Positions 15,035 to 23,849 of a stretch of DNA of 64,000 nucleotides are shown one piece after another. This stretch comes from DATFVJ01 sp963727015. GTDB taxonomy: Bacteria; Actinomycetota; Actinomycetes; Streptosporangiales; Streptosporangiaceae. The position numbers and the translations under genes are program-made. The stretch is taken from contig CAVSEV010000005.1 of NCBI GenBank assembly GCA_963727015.1, positions 682,001 through 746,000 on the forward strand. Direction: 5' to 3'. The first letter of the stretch is position 1; each line of letters opens with the position of its first letter. The notes beneath the pieces are model-generated. The model had not been told where the DNA came from, made no database searches, and saw nothing but the letters and a program-made list of their open reading frames with translations.

Positions 15035-15460
15035 TTATCGCGGTTTCAGCGGCTGGTTCCCGTTCTCCCTTGTCCACCTGTTGCCCCACGGCAGGAGGTC
15101 ATTGATGTGCGTGACGAGCGCTGAGCCGCAGGCCGGCACAATGACTTCGATATCAGGGAAATAATCCACGAGCACCTGCCTGCAGCGGCCACAGGGGGCA
15201 ATAATCCCGCGGCCTTGATCATTCGCGGCGACGATCGTGGTCAGGTCGCGGATGCCCATGGCTGCGGCGGTGCCGATGACCACTTGCTCCGCGCATGGTC
15301 CGCCGGTGAAGTGGGCGACGTTCAGCCCGGTGATGATCCGTCCGTCCGCGGCGCGCGCGGCGGCCGCGACCGTGTGGCTGGCGCCGTCGCCTCGGACGTG
15401 GACAAGTTCCTCGGCCCGCCGGATGAGTTCGGCGTCCGCGTCCGTGAGCTGCCGGTCCAT
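15035..15460 (-). CDS. Cytidine-deaminase-fold protein, blasticidin-S-deaminase-like
   Basis: A 141-residue zinc deaminase. The metal and catalytic sites are NVAHFTGGPCAEQVV (Cys-Ala-Glu rather than the more common His-Ala-Glu) and IAPCGRCRQVL. The block HFTGGPCAE...GTAAA followed by PCGRCRQVL resembles blasticidin S deaminase more than housekeeping Cdd. It may act on cytidine or on a cytosine nucleoside antibiotic. The ATG at 15460 follows GGGAAGGA. It faces the tRNA hairpin and is followed by the ThDP-enzyme gene on the same strand. Confidence 0.82.
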   Translation of the reverse strand: MDRQLTDADAELIRRAEELVHVRGDGASHTVAAAARAADGRIITGLNVAHFTGGPCAEQVVIGTAAAMGIRDLTTIVAANDQGRGIIAPCGRCRQVLVDYFPDIEVIVPACGSALVTHINDLLPWGNRWTRENGNQPLKPR

Positions 15461-15485
15461 GCGATCCTTCCCGTTCGAGCCTGCG

Positions 15486-17057
15486 TCAGCGACCGCGCTG
15501 CTGCTGGAACATGGAAGGCAGCACGGCCTCGATCAGGTGTGGTCCGGGCTCGGCGATCGCCTGCCCGAGTTGCTTGGCGAACTCCTCGGCGGTCGTGGCA
15601 CGGCTGGCCGGCACGCCCATGCCGGTAGCCAGCGCCACGAAATCGAGGTCCGGCCTGGACAGGTCGAGCAGTTCTCCGGCCTTCGGCCCTGCGGCATCCG
15701 CCCCGACCCGCTGCAGTTCCATGTTGAGGATGTCATAGGACCTGTTGCTGAAGATCACCGTCGTCACATCGAGTCCTTCGCGGGCGTGCGTCCACAGCGC
15801 GGAGATCGTATACATCGCGCTGCCGTCCGCCTCGAGGCATAGCACCGGCCGCTGCGGGCAGGCCACCGCCGCGCCGGTGGCGAGCGGCAGGCCCTGGCCT
15901 ATCGCGCCGCCGGTGAGAGTCAGCCAGTCGTGCGGCGGCGCGCCCGCCGTGGCCGCGGGCAGCCACAGGCCGGCCGTGTTGGCCTCGTCGGTCACGATCG
16001 CGCCCTCCGGCAGCAGTGCGCCGACCACCTGCGCGAGCGACTCGCCGGTCAGCTCACCGGCCGGAAGGCCGGGCCGCTCGGCGGGCTGGCGCGCCGGCTC
16101 GGCCGCGGCAGCGACCAGGTCGGCCAGGCCGGCGAGCGCGCCGGCCACGTCATCCCCGGCTGAGCCAAGCTGATGTACCTGGCAACCCCCGGGCACCAAG
16201 TCGCTCGGCCTGCCAGGGTAAGCGAAGAAAGACACGGGCGAGCGCGCGCCCGCCAGGATCAGGTGCCTGGCACCGTCGAGCTGTGCGGTGGCCGCCTCGG
16301 CAAGATAGGCGAGGCGGTCGACCGAGGGCAGCCCGGCTCCGCGCTCGAGCCGCGCCGGGAACGTTTCGCAGCGCAGCCTCGCCCCTGTCGCTGCCACAAT
16401 CCTGCTGGCCGCGACGAGACCGGCTTGCCTGGTAGCCGTCCCGCCGATCAGCAGCACGCTCGGCTCTGCCGAGCGCAACGCCGCGGCCGCGGTTTGGATC
16501 ACGTCGCCGGGCACCTCGGCAGGTGCGGAGGGGGTGACAGGGGGGGCCGGCTGCCCGCCGTCCGACCACGAAGCGTCGGCGGGCAGGATGAGGGTGGCGA
16601 CTTGCCCGGGCGGGCCGACAGCCGCGGCAACCGCGGCCGCCCCGTCGCGTCCTGCGTCCGCGGCCCGCTCGCTCCGGCGGACCCAGCCGGAAACGGTGCC
16701 GGCCACTGAGTCGATGTCCGACTCGAGCGGCGCGTCGTACCGCTTGTGGTAGGTGGCGTGGTCACCAACGATGGCCACGAGCGGGGTGCGGGCGCGGCGC
16801 GCGTTGTGCAGGTTGGCCAGGCCGTTGCCGAGGCCCGGCCCGAGGTGCAGCAGCGCGGCGGCAGGCCGCGCGGCCATCCGGCCGTAGCCGTCAGCGGCGC
16901 CAGTCGCAGTGCCCTCGAAAAGCGCGAGCACCCCGCGCATCTCAGGGACCGCGTCGAGCGCCGCCACGAAATGCATCTCAGAGGTGCCAGGGTTGGCGAA
17001 GCACACGTCGACACCGGCACCCACAAGCGTCCTGATGAGGGCTTGCGCTCCATTCAT
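15486..17057 (-). CDS. Thiamine-diphosphate-dependent acetolactate synthase-like enzyme
   Basis: A 523-residue ThDP enzyme related to acetolactate synthase large subunits and benzoylformate decarboxylase. The cofactor-activating glutamate is in LFEGTATGAADGYGRMA. The ThDP/Mg site is the EADGSAMYTISALW...TVIFSN stretch, where the usual first Gly of GDG is Ala. The start is the ATG at 17057, six bases after GGAG and directly before GAQALIRTLVGAGVDVCF; the longer frame adds 37 unrelated residues. No small subunit is nearby, so it is unlikely to be the biosynthetic IlvB. The true 2-oxoacid substrate is unknown. Confidence 0.8.
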   Translation of the reverse strand: MNGAQALIRTLVGAGVDVCFANPGTSEMHFVAALDAVPEMRGVLALFEGTATGAADGYGRMAARPAAALLHLGPGLGNGLANLHNARRARTPLVAIVGDHATYHKRYDAPLESDIDSVAGTVSGWVRRSERAADAGRDGAAAVAAAVGPPGQVATLILPADASWSDGGQPAPPVTPSAPAEVPGDVIQTAAAALRSAEPSVLLIGGTATRQAGLVAASRIVAATGARLRCETFPARLERGAGLPSVDRLAYLAEAATAQLDGARHLILAGARSPVSFFAYPGRPSDLVPGGCQVHQLGSAGDDVAGALAGLADLVAAAAEPARQPAERPGLPAGELTGESLAQVVGALLPEGAIVTDEANTAGLWLPAATAGAPPHDWLTLTGGAIGQGLPLATGAAVACPQRPVLCLEADGSAMYTISALWTHAREGLDVTTVIFSNRSYDILNMELQRVGADAAGPKAGELLDLSRPDLDFVALATGMGVPASRATTAEEFAKQLGQAIAEPGPHLIEAVLPSMFQQQRGR

Positions 17058-17174
17058 GCCGTTCTCCGCATCAGCGCGATCGTCGCTGGATTCCCGGGTT
17101 CGGGTATACATCGCCAGCAGCGACGCTACCCCGGCCGCCGGGCTCTCCTTGCATACCGCTGCACACAACCATGA

Positions 17175-17350
17175 TTCTTAACGGCTGCCGCGGATGCGGC
17201 ATCCACTGGTGCGGGGGGATCCGGGGGGTGGCCCCCCGGGTCAGCGCAGGTTCTTAACGGCTGCCGCGGATGCGGCATCCACTGGTGCGGGGGGATCCGG
17301 GGGGTCGCCCCCCGGGTTAGCACAGGTTCTTAACGGCTGCCGCGGATGTG
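17175..17350. repeat. 76-bp direct repeat (two units plus a partial), GC-hairpin family
   Basis: The unit runs from TTCTTAACGGCTGCCGCGGA to AGCRCAGG and starts at 17175, 17251 and 17327 (partial). Each full unit holds the hairpin CCGGGGGG-TGG/TCG-CCCCCCGG. The TTAACGGCTGCCGC end is shared with elements at 21756, 28603 and 54797. It fills much of the 495-base gap before mscR. The remainder (17351-17552) holds only the mscR leader. Confidence 0.9.
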
Positions 17351-17552
17351 TCACGGGCAGATGTTGCGTCTGGCCGCGGCAGCCATCAAGGATCAATCTC
17401 GTCGCATGTCACCACGTATGACGTCGCAGGAGGCAGACGAGGGCAGGACCCGGCTAACTTAGGCCTGGTACGTGCCAGCCACGATGAACAGCCACGATGA
17501 ACAGCCCATCAGGAACAGCCGCCAGGAATCCACCAGGAACGAGGAGCGCGCC

Positions 17553-18638
17553 ATGCCGCAGGAAGTCCGCGGAGTGATCTCCACCGCCAAGGGCTCGCCG
17601 GTCGAGGTCACCACGATCGTGGTTCCCGACCCCGGTCCCGGCGAGGCGGTGGTACGAGTGCAGGCCTGCGGCGTGTGCCACACCGACCTGCACTATCGCG
17701 AGGGCGGCATCAGCGATGACTTCCCCTTCCTGCTCGGGCACGAGGCCGCGGGCGTTGTGGCGGAGGTGGGGGACGGCGTCACGGACGTCGCGCCCGGTGA
17801 CTTCGTGGTCTTGAACTGGCGCGCCGTCTGCGGCGACTGCCGCGCCTGCCGCCGGGGCAGGCCCTGGTACTGCTTCAACACCCACAACGCCACCCAGCCG
17901 ATGACCCTCACCGATGGGACCAGGCTGTCTCCCGCGCTCGGCATCGGCGCCTTCGCAAGCAAGACCCTGGTGCACGCCGGCCAGTGCACCAAGGTCGACC
18001 CCAGCGCGAACCCGGCCGCGGCTGGCCTGCTCGGCTGCGGCGTCATGGCCGGCCTCGGCGCCGCGATCAATACCGGCGGTGTGAGCAGGGGCGACTCGGT
18101 GGCGGTGATCGGTTGCGGTGGGGTCGGTGACGGCGCGGTGGCCGGTTCCAGGCTGGCGGGTGCGGCGAAGATCATTGCCGTGGATACCGATCCGCGCAAG
18201 CTTGAGCAGGCCCGCGGGTTCGGCGCAACGCATGTGGTGAACGCGCGCGAGGCGGATGTCGTCGAGGCGATCACGGAGCTTACCGGCGGGTTCGGCGCCG
18301 ACGTCGTCATCGACGCCGTGGGCAGGCCGGAAACCTGGAGGCAGGCGTTCTACGCGCGTGACCTCGCGGGCACCGTGGTGCTTGTCGGGGTGCCGACGCC
18401 TGACATGCGCATCGAGATGCCGTTGCTCGACTTCTTCGGCCGCGGCGGTGCGCTGAAGTCAAGCTGGTATGGCGACTGCCTGCCAAGCCGTGACTTCCCC
18501 ATGCTCGTCGACCTGTACCTGCAGGGGCGGCTCGACCTCGACAGTTTCGTGTCCGAGGAAATCGGGCTGGACCAGGTCGAGGAGGCCTTCGCGCGGATGC
18601 ATGCGGGTGACGTGCTGCGCTCCGTGGTGACCTTCTGA
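17553..18638 (+). CDS. mscR: S-(hydroxymethyl)mycothiol dehydrogenase (mycothiol-dependent formaldehyde dehydrogenase)
   Basis: A 361-residue zinc alcohol dehydrogenase that oxidises the formaldehyde-mycothiol adduct with NAD. Catalytic zinc ligands are in CGVCHTD and LGHEAAG, the structural zinc site is CGDCRACRRGRPWYC, and the Rossmann motif is VIGCGGVGDGAV. Length and sequence match the mycothiol branch. The start is the ATG at 17553, seven bases after GAGGAG. The gene overlaps the next one (TGATG), forming the same mscR-MBL pair seen in mycobacteria (Rv2259-Rv2260). Confidence 0.92.
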   Translation: MPQEVRGVISTAKGSPVEVTTIVVPDPGPGEAVVRVQACGVCHTDLHYREGGISDDFPFLLGHEAAGVVAEVGDGVTDVAPGDFVVLNWRAVCGDCRACRRGRPWYCFNTHNATQPMTLTDGTRLSPALGIGAFASKTLVHAGQCTKVDPSANPAAAGLLGCGVMAGLGAAINTGGVSRGDSVAVIGCGGVGDGAVAGSRLAGAAKIIAVDTDPRKLEQARGFGATHVVNAREADVVEAITELTGGFGADVVIDAVGRPETWRQAFYARDLAGTVVLVGVPTPDMRIEMPLLDFFGRGGALKSSWYGDCLPSRDFPMLVDLYLQGRLDLDSFVSEEIGLDQVEEAFARMHAGDVLRSVVTF

Positions 18639-19267
18639 TGCCCGTGCAGGTGGGTCACGCGGTCACCTCGGGGACATTCTCCCTTGACGGTCAGACCTTC
18701 GAGGTCGACAACAACGTCTGGGTGGCGGGTGACGAGGACGAATGCGTGGTAATCGATGCCCCGCACGACGTCGAGGCCATCCTCCGGGTGATCGCCGGAC
18801 GGCGGGTGGTTGCGCTGCTGCTCACCCACGCGCACGACGACCATGTGCGGGTTGCGCCGGAGCTTGCCGATGCCACCGGCGCGCCGGTTCTGCTGCACCC
18901 CGCCGACCTCGTGCTCTGGCGGCTGGTGCACCGGGGCATGCGGCCGGATGGTGACCTTCGTGATGGGCAGGTGATCGAGGTCGCGGGCATCGGGGTCCAG
19001 GTGATCCACACTCCCGGCCACGCGCCCGGCGCGTGCTGTTTCTATCTGCCGGACCTGGGCGTGGTGTTCACCGGTGACACGCTGTTCGCCGGAGGGCCGG
19101 GTGCGACCGGCCGGTCCCACTCCGACTTCGGCCAGATCGTCGCTTCGATCCGTGACCGGCTGCTCACGCTGCCTCCCGCCACGGTGGTCCATACCGGGCA
19201 CGGCCCAAGCACGACCATCGCGGCGGAGGCGCCGCATCTGCAGGAGTGGATCAATCGCGGTAAGTGA
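18638..19267 (+). CDS. MBL-fold hydrolase paired with mscR
   Basis: A 209-residue glyoxalase-II-like metallo-hydrolase. The metal motif is LLTHAHDDHV, followed by HTPGHAPGACCFY, VFTGDTLFAGG and VHTGHGPSTT, so all ligands are present. Its start codon overlaps the mscR stop. Given the pairing, it likely hydrolyses the S-formyl-mycothiol product of MscR, completing formaldehyde detoxification; this role is inferred from context. Confidence 0.88.
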   Translation: MPVQVGHAVTSGTFSLDGQTFEVDNNVWVAGDEDECVVIDAPHDVEAILRVIAGRRVVALLLTHAHDDHVRVAPELADATGAPVLLHPADLVLWRLVHRGMRPDGDLRDGQVIEVAGIGVQVIHTPGHAPGACCFYLPDLGVVFTGDTLFAGGPGATGRSHSDFGQIVASIRDRLLTLPPATVVHTGHGPSTTIAAEAPHLQEWINRGK

Positions 19268-19352
19268 CGTCCACGGGCGGCGGCGCGCACCGTGGCTGGC
19301 CCGTTGGGTGTCACATAGCACCACCTGCGGGCCATCCACGGTGGCCCAGAAC

Positions 19353-19889
19353 TCAGGATTCACCGAGCAGGCTGAGCTGCTCGGTCAGCGCGTCCTCCAG
19401 CCGGAGCAACAGCCGTTTCAGCGCGAGCCCGCCGCCATATCCGCCCAGATGCCCCGCGGCGACAACCCGATGGCAGGGGATGACCAGCGGAAGCGGGTTC
19501 CTCGCCATGACCTGGCCGACGCCACGTGCGCCACCCGGATAGCCGCTTCGCCTCGCGAGCTCCCCATAGGTGATCACCTCCCCGTACGGTGCGCTGGCGC
19601 ACAGCTCGTCCAGCACCGTCTTTGCCTGCGGGCCGATGCCGGTGAGATCGAGCGCCAGGTCGAACTCGCGTCGCTCGCCCCGCAGATACTGCATGATCTG
19701 TTCGATCGCGCGGTCCGCGTGGCCGTCTGCCGCAACTGGGTTGCCGAAGCGGCGTGCGGCCTCGCGGGCGTTGCGGCCGGCTGACGGCGTCAGCAGCACC
19801 CGGCGGAGCCCGGCGGACGTTGCGGATACGCTCAGGCTGCCGATCGTGCTGTTGAACATGACACGCCCCGCTAGGACGTCTCCATCCAT
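19353..19889 (-). CDS. ogt: Methylated-DNA-protein-cysteine S-methyltransferase
   Basis: A 178-residue suicide DNA-repair protein that takes alkyl groups from O6-alkylguanine. The active-site motif is LVIPCHRVVAAG near residue 146. The helix-turn-helix and arginine finger region is YGEVITYGELARRSGYPGGARGVGQVMARNPLP, split here by family-typical positions. The C-terminal GGYGGGLALKRLLLRLE is standard. A GGAGG Shine-Dalgarno precedes the ATG at 19889. It converges on the formaldehyde-detoxification pair, so this stretch groups two alkylation/aldehyde stress functions. Confidence 0.92.
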   Translation of the reverse strand: MDGDVLAGRVMFNSTIGSLSVSATSAGLRRVLLTPSAGRNAREAARRFGNPVAADGHADRAIEQIMQYLRGERREFDLALDLTGIGPQAKTVLDELCASAPYGEVITYGELARRSGYPGGARGVGQVMARNPLPLVIPCHRVVAAGHLGGYGGGLALKRLLLRLEDALTEQLSLLGES

Positions 19890-20202
19890 TTGGGAGCATT
19901 CCTCCGGGAATCGAGTTACCTACCACAAGGTAGCGCCCGCACCGGGCAAGCCAAGGGCGAGCCGGGGCGCTGCTGGCACCTTGAAGTCGCAGGCCGTGCA
20001 CGGAAAGTAGCCATATATTGATGCGCTGCTGTCATCGCTCACAACGCCAATAAGCGGCAGCTTCTATCGATCAGCCAGCGAGGATGACCTTTCGGGGCCT
20101 TCGGACCTGTGCGCGCCGCCGGTCCGGTCACATTCTTAACAATCAAGTGCCACAGGTGCCGTCGGTCACATCCCGCCGGCCAGTTCAAGGGGGTGAGTGT
20201 GA
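19890..20202. other. 313-base gap with no recognisable gene
   Basis: This stretch holds the ogt leader and then DNA leading into the truncated ABC-transporter ATPase. Some of it is less GC-rich (around 20005-20060). I see no repeat, hairpin or ORF worth naming. It may be decayed sequence from the missing front of the transporter gene. Confidence 0.5.
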
Positions 20203-20508
20203 CCGTCAGGGCTCTACTCCGATGCGAAGATCCTCCTCCTGGATGAGCCGCTGGCCGCAATGGGCGCCAAGGAGGCGGCGCTCATTCTGGATCTGGTACG
20301 GGATCTCAAGAGCAAGGGCGACGTCTCGATCATCATCATCGCCCACAACTACGGCCAGGTCTTTGAAATCTGCGACCGGATCAACCTGCTCCAGCCTGGG
20401 GAGATCACGTTCGACAAGCGAAGCGCGGACACGTCGGTGCAGGAACTCAATGACATCGTCATCGCCGGGTACCGCGAGACTATGAAGGAGCGCAGGCGCC
20501 AGGCGTGA
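20203..20508 (+). pseudogene. 5'-truncated sugar ABC transporter ATP-binding protein
   Basis: The frame opens after a TGA at 20200-20202 with LYSDAKILLLDEPLAAMGAKE, which is the Walker B region and D-loop of a carbohydrate ABC ATPase. It continues through IIIIAHNYGQVFEICDRINLL (the H-loop region) to a normal C-terminus. The Walker A, Q-loop and signature motif are missing, so the protein cannot work as an ATPase. The closest type appears to be the xylose/ribose class. Its place 30 bases before xylA suggests a lost xylose-uptake operon. An internal ATG at 20260 could still give an 82-residue peptide, but I read it as a remnant. Confidence 0.8.
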
Positions 20509-20538
20509 GCCGATCGGCCTGCAGGAAGGAGTCGGCGC

Positions 20539-21702
20539 GTGGCCGGCGATCCATTTGTTCCGCGGTCGCGGGACCGATTCTCGTTCGGCATCTGGACAGT
20601 GGGCTGGCAGGGCGTCGACGTCTTCGGCACCGCGATTCGCCCGCCGATGCCGGCCGACCGCGCGGTGCGCAAGCTCGCCGAAATCGGCGCCTATGGCGTC
20701 AACTTCCACGACAACGACGTCTTCCCCTTCGACGCCACGGGCGAGGAGCGTGCGGCCTGCCTAATCGCGTTCCGGACCGCCCTGGCCGAAACCGGTCTGG
20801 TCGTGACAACCGCCACGACCAATCTGTTCGGCCATCCGATGTTCAAGGATGGGGCCTTCACCGCCAACGAAAGGGACGTTCGCAGGTTCGCGATCGCCAA
20901 GGTGATGCGCAACCTGGACGTCGCTGCCGAGTTCGGCGCGCAGACCTACGTCTGCTGGGGCGGCCGTGAGGGCGCCGAATCGGGCGCCGCCAAGGACATC
21001 AGGGTCGCCTTGGACAGGTACAAGGAAGCCCTGGACGTACTGGGCCAGTACGTCATCGACCAGGGGTACAGCCTCAGGTTCGCGATCGAGCCCAAACCCA
21101 ACGAGCCGCGCGGCGACATCCTGCTCCCGACGGCAGGGCACGCGCTGGCTTTCATCAATGAGCTTGCCCACCCGGATCTTGTGGGGCTTAACCCCGAGGT
21201 CGGTCACGAGGAGATGGCCGGGCTCAACTACACGCACGGGATCGCGCAGGCGCTGTGGCACGGCAAGCTGTTCCACATCGACCTCAACGGGCAGCACGGC
21301 CCGCGATTCGACCAGGACCTGCGCTTCGGCGCGGGCAACGTGCGGGGCGCGTTCTGGCTCGTTGACCTGCTCGACAACAGCGACTATGCGGGGCCGGTCC
21401 ACTTCGACTTCAAGCCGCCGCGCACCGAGGACGATGACGGCGTATGGGAGTCGGCCGCCGCCTGCATGCGCAACTACCTGATCCTGCGGGAGAAGTCGCG
21501 GGCGTTCCGCGCCGATCCCGAGGTGACGAAGGCGCTCGGTGCCTCGCGTGCGCCCGAGCTTGCCCTGCCCACGCTGGGCAACGGGGAGACGTGGCGCGAC
21601 ATCCGCGGCTTCAGCCCGGACGTGGACGCGCTCGCCGCCCGCGGCATGGCCTACGAGCGGCTCGATCAGCTCGCCCTGGAGCATCTGTACGGCGTGCGCT
21701 GA
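20539..21702 (+). CDS. xylA: Xylose isomerase
   Basis: A 387-residue TIM-barrel isomerase that interconverts D-xylose and D-xylulose (and glucose/fructose). The catalytic His-Asp pair is in NFHDNDVFPFD. Metal ligands lie in FAIEPKPNEPRGD, in NPEVGHE and in HIDLNGQ...FDQDLRFG. Length and N-terminus (PFVPRSRDRFSFGIWTVGW) are those of actinomycete class I enzymes. The GTG start follows AAGGAG by eight bases. Upstream is only the truncated sugar-ABC ATPase, and no xylB lies next to it. Confidence 0.95.
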   Translation: MAGDPFVPRSRDRFSFGIWTVGWQGVDVFGTAIRPPMPADRAVRKLAEIGAYGVNFHDNDVFPFDATGEERAACLIAFRTALAETGLVVTTATTNLFGHPMFKDGAFTANERDVRRFAIAKVMRNLDVAAEFGAQTYVCWGGREGAESGAAKDIRVALDRYKEALDVLGQYVIDQGYSLRFAIEPKPNEPRGDILLPTAGHALAFINELAHPDLVGLNPEVGHEEMAGLNYTHGIAQALWHGKLFHIDLNGQHGPRFDQDLRFGAGNVRGAFWLVDLLDNSDYAGPVHFDFKPPRTEDDDGVWESAAACMRNYLILREKSRAFRADPEVTKALGASRAPELALPTLGNGETWRDIRGFSPDVDALAARGMAYERLDQLALEHLYGVR

Positions 21703-21755
21703 CCCGCCGGCGAGCGGATGCCGGTGGCGCCCGTGCCGCGGGCAATCACGACAAC

Positions 21756-21882
21756 GATCCGATACGGGAATCGGCGGATTCTCATCCGCCAGCGAGCGGG
21801 CGCTACGGTCTGCGAGAAGATATCCCAGGGAGGCCGGCCGCCCGGGGGCGCTGCGGGGCAATACAGTCTTAACGGCTGCCGC
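21756..21882. repeat. GC-hairpin repeat family, copy after xylA
   Basis: It runs from GATCCGATACGGGAATCGG through GGATTCTCATCCGCCAGCGA and GCGGGGCAATACAGTCTTAA to CGGCTGCCGC. The copy at 28603 shares the same left and right blocks with a longer GC-hairpin core. The core here is reduced to CCAGGGAGGCCGGCCGCCCGG. Confidence 0.8.
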
Positions 21883-22090
21883 GGCGCGAACCGCGCCAGC
21901 GCTGCGGACTTATCCCGGGTGCCCGCCACCGGGGGCATGCGGCCGCGCCGCGAACCTTAGGGCAGCGCGCCACGTTCGGGCAGCGGGTCATGTCATCTTC
22001 CGAGCGAACAGGAGGCCCCAATGGCGCGAAAGCCGCCGCTGACCTGACACACTGATCATGATGCGCGGCGAGACAGGAAGGAGGGCCACG

Positions 22091-22348
22091 GTGGCTGATG
22101 CGGACACGTCGCTCGCTGCACGCGATCCGGATGCGCTTGAGAAGGAGATCGAGCGGACGCGCGAGGAGCTTGCGCGCACCATCGACACCATCGCGGACCG
22201 GGTAAACCCGGCGAAGGTGAGTCAGCGTGCCGTGACCCGGGCGCGCGAAGAGGCTGCGCAGCTTGACCCGGTCGTGGCCGGAATCGGTGCTGCGGTAGTC
22301 GTCGCGGGCATAGCGGTCATCGTCATCTGGCGCAGGCGGCGCCGCTAG
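22091..22348 (+). CDS. DUF3618 family membrane-anchored protein
   Basis: An 85-residue protein. The helical, charged N-terminal part has DALEKEIERTREELARTID and a TIADRVNPAKV motif typical of DUF3618. One C-terminal transmembrane helix follows (about residues 60-80), then an Arg-rich cytoplasmic end. Function is unknown. The GTG at 22091 follows a strong AGGAAGGAGG, so the upstream ATG at 22058 is rejected. In many actinobacteria this gene lies close to bcp; here it is 7 kb away. Confidence 0.82.
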   Translation: MADADTSLAARDPDALEKEIERTREELARTIDTIADRVNPAKVSQRAVTRAREEAAQLDPVVAGIGAAVVVAGIAVIVIWRRRRR

Positions 22349-22556
22349 GGGCTCTGCTAGGGCACGGGAACTGCCCTGCGGGTCGGGTCAGCCGCGTTCC
22401 GCCTGAATGCCGCGAGGTCGGCGATCGCGACCGGAGGTTGCGGGCCGGCCGTGGCTGCGTCGTATCGCCGCCGGTCATCCACGCATGCAGCCCGCCATAG
22501 TAGGCTTTCACGCACTGAGACGGGTGCGATCTGATGTTCGAGGGCGGTGCGGTGGG

Positions 22557-23828
22557 ATGACCGAATTGTGGCGGCGTGTAGCTCTGCCCGAGACAGATCC
22601 AGAGCTTGACCGCCTGCTTACCGAGGAGTCCCGGCTGCAGGACCAGACGATCAGGCTGATTCCCTCGGAGAATTACGCCTCTCAGGCCGTGCTCGAGGCG
22701 ACGGCCTCCGTGCTGACGAACAAGTACTCGGAGGGCTATCCGGAGCGCCGCTACTACGAGGGCCAGCAGGTGGTCGACCAGGTGGAGACGCTCGCCGTCG
22801 AACGAGCCAAGAGCCTGTTCGGGACCGGGCACGCCAACGTTCAGCCGTACTCGGGTTCCCCTGCGAACCTCGCCATATTTCTGGCGTTCATGCAGCCTGG
22901 CGATACCGTGATGGGAATGGCCCTGCCCATGGGCGGGCACTTGACTCACGGCTGGAACGTATCCGTGACTGGACGCTGGTTCAGGCCAGTGCAGTACGCG
23001 GTGCGGAAAGAGACAGGCCGCGTGGACCTCGACGAGGTCCGCGATCTCGCCAGGGCGGAGCGGCCGAAGGTTATCTTCTGCGGCGGCACCGCGATCCCGC
23101 GGATCGTCGACTTCGCGGGCTTCAGTGAGATCGCGCGCGAGGTCGGCGCCCTGCTTGTGGCGGACATCGCGCATGTGTCCGGACTCGTGGCCGGCGGCGC
23201 CCACCCATCGCCGGTGGGCCACGCCGATATCATCAGCACCACGACTCACAAGACCCTGCGGGGACCCCGCGGCGCCATGCTGATGGGGGCCAGGCCAGAA
23301 TTGGGAACAGCGCTTGACAAGGCCGTTTTCCCCGGCCTTCAGGGCGGGCCGCACAACCACACGACCGCGGCCATCGCCGTAGCGCTGCATGAGGCCGCGC
23401 AGCCGTCCTTCCGCGAATATGCGAACCAGATCGTCGTAAACGCCCACACGCTGGCCGGCGAGTTGCTCGCCCGCGGCTTCGAACTCGTTTCAGGCGGGAC
23501 TGACAATCACCTGATCCTTATTGACCTGACCAGTAAGAACGTCCCTGGCAAGCCCGCTGCGAAGGCTCTTGACAAGGCCGGGATCGTGACCAACTACAAC
23601 ACGGTGCCGTTCGATCCGCGTAAGCCGTTCAATCCGAGCGGGCTGCGGATAGGCACGCCCGCGGTGACAAGCAGGGGCATGGGACCGGCGGAAATGCGGG
23701 CGATCGCGGCCTGGATCGACGAAGTCGTCCAGGCCGTCAACGTCGGCGACGACCAGGTCATCGACAAGGTCCGCGGGCAGGTGCGCGAGCTGACCGCCGG
23801 ATTCCCCGCGCCGGGAATCAGGGTCTGA
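22557..23828 (+). CDS. glyA: Serine hydroxymethyltransferase
   Basis: A 423-residue PLP enzyme that interconverts serine and glycine with tetrahydrofolate. The N-terminal RLIPSENYASQAVLEA and NKYSEGYPERRYYEG are family hallmarks. The PLP lysine is in STTTHKTLRGPRG, and the C-terminal NPSGLRIGTPAVTSRG is standard. The start is the ATG at 22557. Gene neighbours gcvH and gcvT converge on it, so one-carbon and glycine metabolism are grouped. I found no glycine-riboswitch signature in the 208 bases upstream. Confidence 0.95.
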   Translation: MTELWRRVALPETDPELDRLLTEESRLQDQTIRLIPSENYASQAVLEATASVLTNKYSEGYPERRYYEGQQVVDQVETLAVERAKSLFGTGHANVQPYSGSPANLAIFLAFMQPGDTVMGMALPMGGHLTHGWNVSVTGRWFRPVQYAVRKETGRVDLDEVRDLARAERPKVIFCGGTAIPRIVDFAGFSEIAREVGALLVADIAHVSGLVAGGAHPSPVGHADIISTTTHKTLRGPRGAMLMGARPELGTALDKAVFPGLQGGPHNHTTAAIAVALHEAAQPSFREYANQIVVNAHTLAGELLARGFELVSGGTDNHLILIDLTSKNVPGKPAAKALDKAGIVTNYNTVPFDPRKPFNPSGLRIGTPAVTSRGMGPAEMRAIAAWIDEVVQAVNVGDDQVIDKVRGQVRELTAGFPAPGIRV

Positions 23829-23849
23829 CGCAGTCACCCGCCCGGCCCG

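Noticed and set aside
16016..16435. Arg-rich ORFs opposite the ThDP enzyme
   Set aside because: Antisense shadows of a gene with intact cofactor motifs.
20761..21861. Long antisense ORF opposite xylA
   Set aside because: The codon pattern mirrors xylA third-position GC bias. No conserved motif, and xylA is certain.
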